NCBI GenBank assembly: GCA_045595745.1
Contig: JAZOBB010000112.1
Span: 1-26,342 of the forward strand
Source: RGIG1666 sp045595745
Lineage (GTDB): Bacteria; Bacillota; Clostridia; UBA1381; UBA9506
Length of the DNA: 26,342 nt
Direction: 5' to 3'
Positions within the stretch are counted from its first letter, which is position 1; each line of letters starts with the position of its first letter. This document shows, in pieces, positions 1 through 6,025 of this stretch. A program made the position numbers and the translations under genes. The notes beneath the pieces are model-generated. The model was given only the letters and a program-made list of their open reading frames with translations, had not been told where the DNA came from and searched no databases.

Positions 1-1
1 T

Positions 2-295
2 TGCAGTTATGCCGGCACAAACCAGAATTCATCAAATATTACTTACAGCTATGTAGATTCAAAGTATATTGCGCAAGCAATGGCGATAAAGAATTGCATA
101 GGAGGAATTTTCGGTTTTGGTGCATCGCTTTTAGGCAGTAAGGTTTTAGATGTAATACAAAGTAATGGAAATATAATTTTTGGAATACATATTTACGCTC
201 AGCAGGTACTTGCAGGAATAACTGCCCTCATACTTATAATTACCTTGATATTTACAAAAACAGTTATAGAAAAACAAAAGGTTTTAAAGCAATAG
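2..295 (+). CDS. MFS transporter, C-terminal fragment (5' end outside the window)
   Basis: The reading frame is open from the first bases of the window and ends at TAG 293-295, so only about the last 97 residues are present. The visible part has a polar loop (around YVDSKYIAQAMAIKN), a glycine-rich membrane segment, and a last hydrophobic helix followed by a short basic tail. This looks like the final two helices and cytoplasmic tail of a major facilitator superfamily permease of clostridial type. An internal ATG at 80 is in the same frame but is unlikely to be the true start, because the frame continues upstream with family-like sequence. The substrate cannot be inferred. The gene is followed at once by a terminator shared with convergent metA. 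Confidence 0.6.
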   Translation, partial: CSYAGTNQNSSNITYSYVDSKYIAQAMAIKNCIGGIFGFGASLLGSKVLDVIQSNGNIIFGIHIYAQQVLAGITALILIITLIFTKTVIEKQKVLKQ

Positions 296-297
296 TG

Positions 298-340
298 TAA
301 AAAATAAATTCTCTCCGAATCGGAGAGAATTTATTTTTTA
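298..340. terminator. Bidirectional intrinsic terminator between the MFS gene and metA
   Basis: A perfect inverted repeat has arms 298-317 and 321-340 around an AAT loop. The core is CTCTCCG/CGGAGAG, flanked by A-rich sequence on the left and T-rich sequence on the right, so it has a U-tract in both directions. It lies just after the plus-strand stop and overlaps the last codon of metA on the minus strand. Confidence 0.9.
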
Positions 341-1255
341 TTTAATTTCATTAAGGTCATACGGAGTGGTTTGATAGACGAAATAATTTAGCCAGTTTGA
401 ATATAAAAGGTTTGCATGTGCACGCCAGTTTACAATTGGCTCTTTAGTATCATCATCGTTTGGAAAATAATTTTTTGGCACATCTATTGGCAAACCAAGG
501 TCTTTATCTCTGAAATACTCTTTTGCCAAGGTGTCGGCATCGTATTCTGAGTGTCCTGTTACAAATATTTGTCTGCCATGGTCTGTCATAGCTACATATA
601 ATCCTGCTTCATCTGAGGTTGACAGAATCTTAAGCTCCGGTACTTTTTTTACATCCTCAATGCGAACTTCGGTATGACGGGAATGTGGCACCATAAATTC
701 ATCGTCAAAGCCTCTGAAAAGGATTGAACCTTTATAATCAACGTGATGAGGAAAAATACCAAACATCTTTTTTTCAAGAGGGTATTTTTTAATTCCGTAA
801 TGGTAATAAAGACCTGCCTGTGCTCCCCAGCATATATGAAACGTGCTGGTTACATTGGTTTTGCTCCATTCCATAATTTCTACCAGTTCGTCCCAATACT
901 CCACCTTTTCAAACTCCATTTGCTCAACCGGAGCACCGGTAATAACCAATCCGTCAAACTTTTGATCACGCACCTCGTCAAAGGTTTTATAAAAATTAAG
1001 CATATGTTCAGCGGAGGTATTTTTAGGCTTGTGTGATTTTGTTTGTAAAAGCTCTATTTCAACCTGCAACGGTGTGTTGCCCAAAAGACGAGCCAACTGT
1101 GTTTCGGTTGTGATTTTTGTCGGCATAAGATTTAAAATAGCAATTTTAAGCGGACGAATATCCTGAGTTAAAGCACGGGTTTCGGTTATTACAAATATAT
1201 TTTCGTTATTAAGTGTTTTTGTAGCCGGTAGTTCATTTGGTATTTTAATAGGCAT
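338..1255 (-). CDS. metA: Homoserine O-acyltransferase MetA (predicted acetyltransferase)
   Basis: This 305-residue cytoplasmic enzyme of the MetA/HTS family acylates the hydroxyl of L-homoserine, the first dedicated step of methionine synthesis. It spans the full family length from MPIKIPNELPA. The catalytic Cys142 lies in HICWGAQAG, and His235 with Glu237 lies in GHSEYD, the expected triad. Residue 111 in GAPVEQMEF is Glu. In published work on this family, Glu at this position favours acetyl-CoA and Gly (as in E. coli) favours succinyl-CoA, so I infer that it makes O-acetylhomoserine. That fits metY at 9841-11115, which uses that product. An AGGAGG ribosome site precedes the ATG. The upstream gap of 80 bp holds the tyrS terminator and leaves little room for a riboswitch. 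Confidence 0.95.
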   Translation of the reverse strand: MPIKIPNELPATKTLNNENIFVITETRALTQDIRPLKIAILNLMPTKITTETQLARLLGNTPLQVEIELLQTKSHKPKNTSAEHMLNFYKTFDEVRDQKFDGLVITGAPVEQMEFEKVEYWDELVEIMEWSKTNVTSTFHICWGAQAGLYYHYGIKKYPLEKKMFGIFPHHVDYKGSILFRGFDDEFMVPHSRHTEVRIEDVKKVPELKILSTSDEAGLYVAMTDHGRQIFVTGHSEYDADTLAKEYFRDKDLGLPIDVPKNYFPNDDDTKEPIVNWRAHANLLYSNWLNYFVYQTTPYDLNEIK

Positions 1256-1280
1256 TTTATTACCTCCTATCTATTATGGA

Positions 1281-1321
1281 TTTTATAAAAAGCTCATCCG
1301 CTTTTATATGTGCGGATGAGC
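1281..1321 (-). terminator. Intrinsic terminator after tyrS
   Basis: The 10-bp stem GCTCATCCGC/GCGGATGAGC (1292-1301 and 1312-1321) has a 10-nt loop. On the minus strand it is followed by TTTTTATAAAA. It separates tyrS from metA. Confidence 0.85.
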
Positions 1322-1334
1322 CGCTTATGATAAT

Positions 1335-2561
1335 TTATTTTGCAGAAATTCTGTGGTAAACCTTTTTACCTTTTTTAACGATGATTCCATCACCTGAAAG
1401 AGCATCTTTGCTTATGGTAGCATTCGGGTCAGAAACTTTTTCATCATTTACTGACACTCCGCCTTGAGTTATTAAACGTCTGCCCTCGCCTTTTGACGGG
1501 ATAAGACCTGCTGCGAGCATAAGCTCTAAAAGCGGAGTTTCGTCAGCTAAATCACCTGCAGAAAGCTCTGTAGAAGGCATATTTGCAGCATTACCACCCG
1601 AGAACAAGCCCTCGGCTGTGCTTTGTGCCTTTTTAGCCTCTTCTTCACCATGAACCATTTTAGTAACTTCGTATGCTAAAATGCGCTTGGCCTCGTTAAG
1701 CTGCTGACCTTCCCATGCTTCCATCTTGCGAACCTCGTCCATAGGAATGAAGGTTAAAAGTTTTATGCATTTAACAACATCGGCATCATCAACATTTCTG
1801 AAATACTGATAGAAGTCATACGGTGAACATTTCTCTGCATCGAGCCACAGAGCACCTTTTGCGGTTTTGCCCATTTTTTTGCCCTCTGATGTTGTCAAAA
1901 GGGTAAACGTCATACCATAAACCTGCTTTTGATCTTTTCTGCGGCACAAATCAATACCGCCCAAAATATTAGACCACTGGTCGTCGCCGCCAAGCTCTAA
2001 TTTACAATTATATTTTCTGCTGAGCATTAAAAAGTCATAACTCTGCATGAGCATATAGTTAAACTCTAAGAAAGACAGACCTTTTTCTAAACGTTGTTTA
2101 AAGCACTCAGCTGTAAGCATTTTGTTAACTGAAAAGCAAGAACCGATGTCTCTTATAAATTCAACATAGTTTAAATCCAAAAGCCAGTCTGCATTGTTTA
2201 CCATAATGGCTTTACCATCAGAAAAATCAATAATTCTTGACAACTGCTCTTTAAATTTTTCACAGTTGTGATTTATTGTTTCGGTTGTCATCATAGAGCG
2301 CATATCAGTTCTGCCTGACGGGTCACCTATGTGACCGGTTCCGCCGCCTACAAGCGCAATCGGAGTATGACCTGCATCCTGCATATGCTTCATAACTACC
2401 ATCTGCAGAAAGTGACCAACGTGCAAACTATCTGCAGTAGGATCAAATCCGATGTAGAATGTAACCTTTTCTTCTTCTAATAATTTTTTAATTTCTTCTT
2501 CATGTGTTGTTTGCGCGATAAGTCCGCGCTCCTTTAGTGTGTCAAAAACGCTTGGCAACAA
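1335..2561 (-). CDS. tyrS: Tyrosyl-tRNA synthetase
   Basis: This class I aminoacyl-tRNA synthetase charges tRNA(Tyr) with tyrosine. Visible elements are YIGFDPTADSLHVGH, with the HIGH-type signature at residues 47-50, the tyrosine pocket motif GGDDQWSNI near 191-199, the KMSKS-type loop KKMGKT near 228-233, and a C-terminal S4-like RNA-binding domain from about 343 to the end. The 408-residue length is normal. There is no ATG near the start. Translation must begin at one of two consecutive TTG codons (2561 or 2558) behind AGAAGGGG, and the second has the better spacing. It has its own promoter and terminator and lies directly after the aroF-tyrA-aroB operon. I found no T-box leader, although many Firmicutes synthetase genes have one. 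Confidence 0.96.
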   Translation of the reverse strand: MLPSVFDTLKERGLIAQTTHEEEIKKLLEEEKVTFYIGFDPTADSLHVGHFLQMVVMKHMQDAGHTPIALVGGGTGHIGDPSGRTDMRSMMTTETINHNCEKFKEQLSRIIDFSDGKAIMVNNADWLLDLNYVEFIRDIGSCFSVNKMLTAECFKQRLEKGLSFLEFNYMLMQSYDFLMLSRKYNCKLELGGDDQWSNILGGIDLCRRKDQKQVYGMTFTLLTTSEGKKMGKTAKGALWLDAEKCSPYDFYQYFRNVDDADVVKCIKLLTFIPMDEVRKMEAWEGQQLNEAKRILAYEVTKMVHGEEEAKKAQSTAEGLFSGGNAANMPSTELSAGDLADETPLLELMLAAGLIPSKGEGRRLITQGGVSVNDEKVSDPNATISKDALSGDGIIVKKGKKVYHRISAK

Positions 2562-2621
2562 ACTCGCCCCTTCTCTTTTATATTTCCGGTAATCCGGTCA
2601 AGTGTTTACATATACTATAAT

Positions 2622-2650
2622 ATTTTAACATATTACAGTAGTAATTGCAA
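2622..2650 (-). promoter_or_regulatory. Sigma-A-type promoter of tyrS
   Basis: On the minus strand, -35 TTGCAA (2645-2650) and -10 TAAAAT (2622-2627) are separated by 17 bp. The site lies between the aroB terminator and tyrS and gives a 5' UTR of about 55 nt. Confidence 0.6.
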
Positions 2651-2660
2651 GGAAAATCGA

Positions 2661-2715
2661 CGTAAAATTAAAAAGATAATGCCGCTATGTTAAGGCGGCA
2701 TTATCTTTTTAATTT
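2661..2715 (-). terminator. Intrinsic terminator of the aroF-tyrA-aroB operon, overlapping the aroB stop codon
   Basis: A long, almost perfect stem (2665-2685 with 2695-2715) has core GCCGC/GCGGC and a 9-nt loop. It is followed on the minus strand by TTTTAC. The upstream arm includes the aroB TAA and its last codons. Confidence 0.88.
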
Positions 2716-3779
2716 AATTCATCTTGCGCAATGCTTATAAATTCAGAAAGCGGCATTTTATGTATCGCAGCTTTACCTATTCTATCAAGCACTACAATGT
2801 TTATATTGCTACCCTCGTTCTTTTTATCAAGTCCTAAGGTATCGAAAATTTTATCCGAAAGAGATATGGAATATGGCAAATCAAATTTTTGGAGCATCAC
2901 ACGGATTTTTTCTTTAGTTCCACTTGGTATAATTCCCATTTTTTCTCCTATTTTGCTAATTAAATACATTCCAAATGCAACAGCCTGACCGTGAGTATAG
3001 GTTTCGTAGTTGTATTCCTTCTCTACTACATGACCTAAAGTATGCCCAAAATTAAGAATCATTCTTAATCCTGTATCGTGCTCATCTTCTTCAACAACTT
3101 TTCGCTTGATATCACAGCAGGTATATACAATATCGTTAATGCTTTCTGATATATCTTTTCTGGATTTATAACTTTCAAGCAGCTCAAAAAGCTCTTTATC
3201 CGCTATTAAGCCGTATTTAATTACTTCTGCTAAACCGTCAAAAAATATTCTGTCTGATAAAGTATCAAGAGCCTTGGTGTCAATTATAACTAGTTTTGGC
3301 TGATAAAAAGCACCGACTAAATTTTTCCCTTCTTTAACGTCAATTGCAACCTTACCGCCAACCGAGCTGTCTACCTGGGCAAGTAAAGTTGTTGGAATTT
3401 GAACAAACGGAATACCTCTTAATAAGGTTGCTGCCATAAGTCCGGTTAAGTCTCCGATTACTCCGCCGCCTAAAGCAATAACCATATCGCTACGAGTTAC
3501 CGAAAACGACAGTGCCTCGCTGTAAAGATGCGACAATTCATCAAGGCTCTTTGTTTGTTCTCCGGGAGTTAAAGAGACTAATTTTACATTAAATCCCGAG
3601 TTTTTTAGGGAATCTGTGACCTTTTTGCCGTAAAGAGTATTTACATTATCATCAGTTACAATAAAAATTTTTGACGGCGAAAATCGCTCTTTAATTAATT
3701 CTCCTACATGTTCAAGCAGGTTGCCTGCAATTAAAATATCGTATTCCCGTCCAATCAGATTAACGCGAAGTGTCTTCAT
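2709..3779 (-). CDS. aroB: 3-Dehydroquinate synthase
   Basis: This enzyme is the second step of the shikimate pathway: an NAD- and metal-dependent conversion of DAHP to 3-dehydroquinate in the cytoplasm. The 356-residue length is typical. The sequence shows the NAD-binding GGGVIGDLTG (residues 104-113), IPTTLLAQVDSSVGGK (128-143), and the metal ligands Glu185 (AEVIKYG), His246 (NFGHTLGH) and His263 (THGQAVAFG). The gene starts 20 bp inside the end of tyrA, with GAGGAG eight bases before the ATG, so the two are probably translationally coupled. It is the last gene of the attenuated aro operon. Confidence 0.96.
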   Translation of the reverse strand: MKTLRVNLIGREYDILIAGNLLEHVGELIKERFSPSKIFIVTDDNVNTLYGKKVTDSLKNSGFNVKLVSLTPGEQTKSLDELSHLYSEALSFSVTRSDMVIALGGGVIGDLTGLMAATLLRGIPFVQIPTTLLAQVDSSVGGKVAIDVKEGKNLVGAFYQPKLVIIDTKALDTLSDRIFFDGLAEVIKYGLIADKELFELLESYKSRKDISESINDIVYTCCDIKRKVVEEDEHDTGLRMILNFGHTLGHVVEKEYNYETYTHGQAVAFGMYLISKIGEKMGIIPSGTKEKIRVMLQKFDLPYSISLSDKIFDTLGLDKKNEGSNINIVVLDRIGKAAIHKMPLSEFISIAQDELN

Positions 3780-4608
3780 TTAAATATCTCCTCTTTCTGT
3801 CAGAAGAATTTTCTAAAAATGAATGCAGTGATTCTGCATTATTATTTAACAATGCTGTCTTTACAGCATTAATACTGTTTATAAAAGAATCAATACAATC
3901 TGACAGTGCCTCTTTATTAGCTATAAAAAGCTCTGTCCACATTTTGCTGTCCATTTTTGCAACCCTTGTGCAGTCTCTAAGACTGCCTGCGCTAAATCCC
4001 TCCGCCTTATCCAAAAGATGATTGTCGCAAAGAGCCGCGGCTACAACGTGCATTAGCTGGCTTGTGTATGCAATCATTTGGTCGTGCTCTGACGACGAAG
4101 TTATTACCGTCTTTCTAAATCCCATATGTGCAGCCATATTTTTTAAAAGCTCAATATCTTCCGGCAATGAATTTTCTGTAGGAGTAAGCAAATAGCTTGC
4201 GTTTTTAAACAGCTCCGGATCAGAATTTTCGTATCCGCCTACTTCTTTGCCTGCCATAGGATGTCCGCCTATATAGCGGAAATTGCGGCTAAGTCCTGCA
4301 CTTTGCAGATATTGTTTTACACCGCAGACATCTGTAACTAACACATCGTCATCAAATTTTGCATTTTTTAAAATGGAAAGTGTTGCAGCAGGCTTAACAC
4401 AAATTATGACAAGTTTACATTTTGGCGCATTTAAAATGCTTGTGTAGCCCTTTTTTATAACATAATCTGACTCTGCTTGTTTGATTACGGCTTCATCAGT
4501 ATCAACACCGTATATTGTACAGCTTTTAAATCCGCGAAGAGCTTTCGCAACCGAGCCACCGATAAGCCCTAAACCAACAACTAAAATTGAAAACTCAGAG
4601 TTATTCAC
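3760..4608 (-). CDS. tyrA: Prephenate dehydrogenase
   Basis: This protein belongs to the TyrA family and oxidatively decarboxylates prephenate (or arogenate) with NAD(P) on the way to tyrosine. At 282 residues it has the dehydrogenase domains only, with no fused chorismate mutase and no C-terminal ACT domain. The Rossmann motif GLGLIGGS is at residues 12-19 and the substrate-site motif GGHPMAGKE at about 113-121. No ATG is available at the start. A GTG at 4608 lies six bases after AGGGGG, and this ribosome site overlaps the TAG of aroF. Cofactor choice and prephenate versus arogenate preference cannot be told from the sequence. The lack of an ACT domain suggests that feedback control sits in AroF and in the attenuator. 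Confidence 0.93.
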   Translation of the reverse strand: MNNSEFSILVVGLGLIGGSVAKALRGFKSCTIYGVDTDEAVIKQAESDYVIKKGYTSILNAPKCKLVIICVKPAATLSILKNAKFDDDVLVTDVCGVKQYLQSAGLSRNFRYIGGHPMAGKEVGGYENSDPELFKNASYLLTPTENSLPEDIELLKNMAAHMGFRKTVITSSSEHDQMIAYTSQLMHVVAAALCDNHLLDKAEGFSAGSLRDCTRVAKMDSKMWTELFIANKEALSDCIDSFINSINAVKTALLNNNAESLHSFLENSSDRKRRYLNEDTSR

Positions 4609-4618
4609 TTAAATCCCC

Positions 4619-5632
4619 CTATAATGCGCGACCGGCAATTTGAGTTGCGCATTTAAGCTGTTTCATAACACTGTCAAATTCTACCGGAGTTATCGACTGA
4701 GCACCATCACATTTTGCGTTTTTCGGGTCGTTATGAACTTCCATCATAATACCGTCAGCACCTGCTGCAACAGCTGCAACAGCTAAGGGTGCTACCATCC
4801 AGTTCATACCGGTTGCGTGCGATGGGTCAACGACTATAGGCAGATGCGAAAGTCTTTTAATTGCAGGAATTGCACTGATATCTAAGGTGTTTCGGGTGTA
4901 TGTTTCGAATGTTCTTATACCGCGTTCGCACAGAACTACATTTTCGTTACCGCCTGCCATAATATACTCAGCTGACATAAGCCATTCTTCAATTGTTGAA
5001 GATAAACCGCGTTTTAAAAGAATGGTTTTTTTAGTATGACCCAGCTCTTTTAAAAGGTCAAAATTCTGCATATTGCGTGCCCCTACCTGAATTACATCAA
5101 CATCTTCGTTAAATCTTTCAACGTGTTTAGGGGACATAATTTCAGTTACAATAGGAAGTCCTGTTTCGGCTTTAGCTTCTTTTAAAAGCTCTAAGCCTTC
5201 AAATTCCATTCCCTGGAATGAGTAAGGAGATGTACGAGGTTTAAATGCGCCACCACGTAAAAATGTAGCACCTGATGCTTTAACCTCTTTAGCGATTTGT
5301 GTAATTTGTGCCTCGCTCTCAACAGAACAAGGACCTGCGATAACGGCAAGTTTTTCACCGCCGATTTCAGAGCCGCATACATCAATGACCGTATTGTCAG
5401 GATGGAATTTACGGTTTGCCTTTTTAAATGGCTCTGATACTCTCATTACTCTATCTACACACGGATGAAGTGTGATGGAATCTGAATCTACCTCATAAGT
5501 ATTACCTAATACACCTAAAACAGTACATTCAACACCTTCGTTAACCTGTACGTCCATACCAAATGCTTTAAGCTCTCCGACTATACTTTTTATTTCTTCT
5601 TTCGGTGCTTCCGGTTTTAAAATTACAATCAT
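4619..5632 (-). CDS. aroF: 3-Deoxy-7-phosphoheptulonate (DAHP) synthase, AroF/AroG-beta type
   Basis: This enzyme condenses phosphoenolpyruvate with erythrose 4-phosphate, the entry step to all aromatic amino acids. At 337 residues it has an N-terminal ferredoxin-like (FL/ACT-like) domain of about 70 residues followed by the TIM-barrel catalytic domain. In characterised relatives such as the Thermotoga enzyme, that N-terminal domain mediates Tyr/Phe feedback. Barrel motifs are GPCSVES (100-106, with metal ligand Cys102), FLRGGAFKPRTSPYSFQG (124-141), QVGARNMQNF (182-191) and VDPSHATG (268-275). AAAGGAG precedes the ATG. It is the first gene after the attenuator terminator, so transcription depends on read-through of that terminator. 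Confidence 0.96.
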   Translation of the reverse strand: MIVILKPEAPKEEIKSIVGELKAFGMDVQVNEGVECTVLGVLGNTYEVDSDSITLHPCVDRVMRVSEPFKKANRKFHPDNTVIDVCGSEIGGEKLAVIAGPCSVESEAQITQIAKEVKASGATFLRGGAFKPRTSPYSFQGMEFEGLELLKEAKAETGLPIVTEIMSPKHVERFNEDVDVIQVGARNMQNFDLLKELGHTKKTILLKRGLSSTIEEWLMSAEYIMAGGNENVVLCERGIRTFETYTRNTLDISAIPAIKRLSHLPIVVDPSHATGMNWMVAPLAVAAVAAGADGIMMEVHNDPKNAKCDGAQSITPVEFDSVMKQLKCATQIAGRAL

Positions 5633-5670
5633 TTTTATTTCTCCTTTATATCAATTATTTTTTACAAAAA

Positions 5671-5708
5671 CATTAAAAAACGGGAACTCATATTTAATGA
5701 GTTCCCGT
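5671..5708 (-). terminator. Leader-region terminator (attenuator) upstream of aroF
   Basis: On the minus strand the perfect 12-bp stem ACGGGAACTCAT / ATGAGTTCCCGT (5697-5708 and 5680-5691) has a 5-nt loop and is followed by TTTTTT. It lies 18 bases after the leader peptide stop and about 40 bases before aroF. It stands between the promoter and the operon, so it must act conditionally. Confidence 0.9.
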
Positions 5709-5765
5709 ATCATTCTTAATTCTTTGTTATGCGTTGCACAAAGAGGATTGAACATCATTAAATAT
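5690..5765 (-). promoter_or_regulatory. Antiterminator pairing of the aroF attenuator
   Basis: On the minus-strand transcript, ATATTTAATGATGTTC (5765-5750, inside the leader peptide codons) is complementary to GAACTCATTAAATAT (5704-5690). The latter is most of the upstream terminator arm, the loop, and the first bases of the other arm. The match is 15 base pairs with a single bulged base. Forming it would prevent the terminator. The segment between the arms holds the leader stop codon and a small hairpin, CTTTGTGC...GCATAACAAAG (5722-5743). Confidence 0.75.
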
Positions 5766-5867
5766 AAGCTTTTTAATCTGAGCGCAGAAAAAGTAACCGA
5801 AGTAAAAATAACTACGGCTAAAGTAAAAATAATATACTTTTTTAGCGATACCTTTTAAAAGCTCCAT
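5727..5867 (-). CDS. Tyr/Phe-rich leader peptide of the aro operon
   Basis: This 46-codon frame starts at ATG 5865-5867 with AAGGAG ten bases upstream, and ends at TAA 5727-5729. Residues 11-27 read VYYFYFSRSYFYFGYFF: six Tyr and six Phe within 17 codons. It follows a strong promoter by about 25 bases and precedes the attenuator terminator, the arrangement of a classical amino acid biosynthesis leader such as those of trp, phe and his. The proposed role is to report Tyr/Phe-tRNA charging: ribosomes stalled in the aromatic run leave the antiterminator segment (5750-5765) free. A membrane microprotein is a less likely alternative, because the run fits the regulatory architecture so well. I do not know of a named family for it. 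Confidence 0.82.
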   Translation of the reverse strand: MELLKGIAKKVYYFYFSRSYFYFGYFFCAQIKKLIFNDVQSSLCNA

Positions 5868-5899
5868 TATCTAATGACTCCTTTCATGCATTTTTATAC

Positions 5900-5928
5900 A
5901 TTATAGCAATTAATATTTGAAAAATCAA
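5900..5928 (-). promoter_or_regulatory. Sigma-A promoter of the aroF leader and operon
   Basis: On the minus strand, -35 TTGATT (5923-5928) and consensus -10 TATAAT (5900-5905) are separated by 17 bp. Expected transcription start is near 5893, just before the ribosome site of the leader peptide. Confidence 0.85.
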
Positions 5929-5975
5929 TAGTTTTTATTAAATTTTCTGATTTCATTAATTTTTTGAAAAATCTA

Positions 5976-6023
5976 AAACAAAAAACGTGTAAAACAGCTG
6001 TGAAAATTCACAGCTGTTTTATA
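5976..6023 (-). terminator. Intrinsic terminator after the GH109-type gene
   Basis: The stem TAAAACAGCTGTG/CACAGCTGTTTTA (about 5990-6002 and 6009-6021) is followed on the minus strand by CACGTTTTTTGTTTT. Confidence 0.85.
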
Positions 6024-6025
6024 AA

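Noticed and set aside
743..1036. 97-residue frame antisense to metA
   Set aside because: It overlaps the catalytic region of metA and has no ribosome site or family resemblance.
1256..1334. SAM riboswitch (S-box) ahead of metA
   Set aside because: Only 79 bases are available and they hold the tyrS terminator and the metA ribosome site. The S-box core motifs are absent.
2562..2660. T-box riboswitch for tyrS
   Set aside because: The region between the aroB terminator and tyrS is too short, has its own promoter, and shows no T-box sequence or antiterminator.
5870..5887. Tiny frame MKGVIR whose stop overlaps the ATG of the Tyr/Phe leader
   Set aside because: It has only six codons, begins about six bases from the predicted transcription start without a ribosome site, and overlaps the leader's own ribosome site. 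Chance is more likely.
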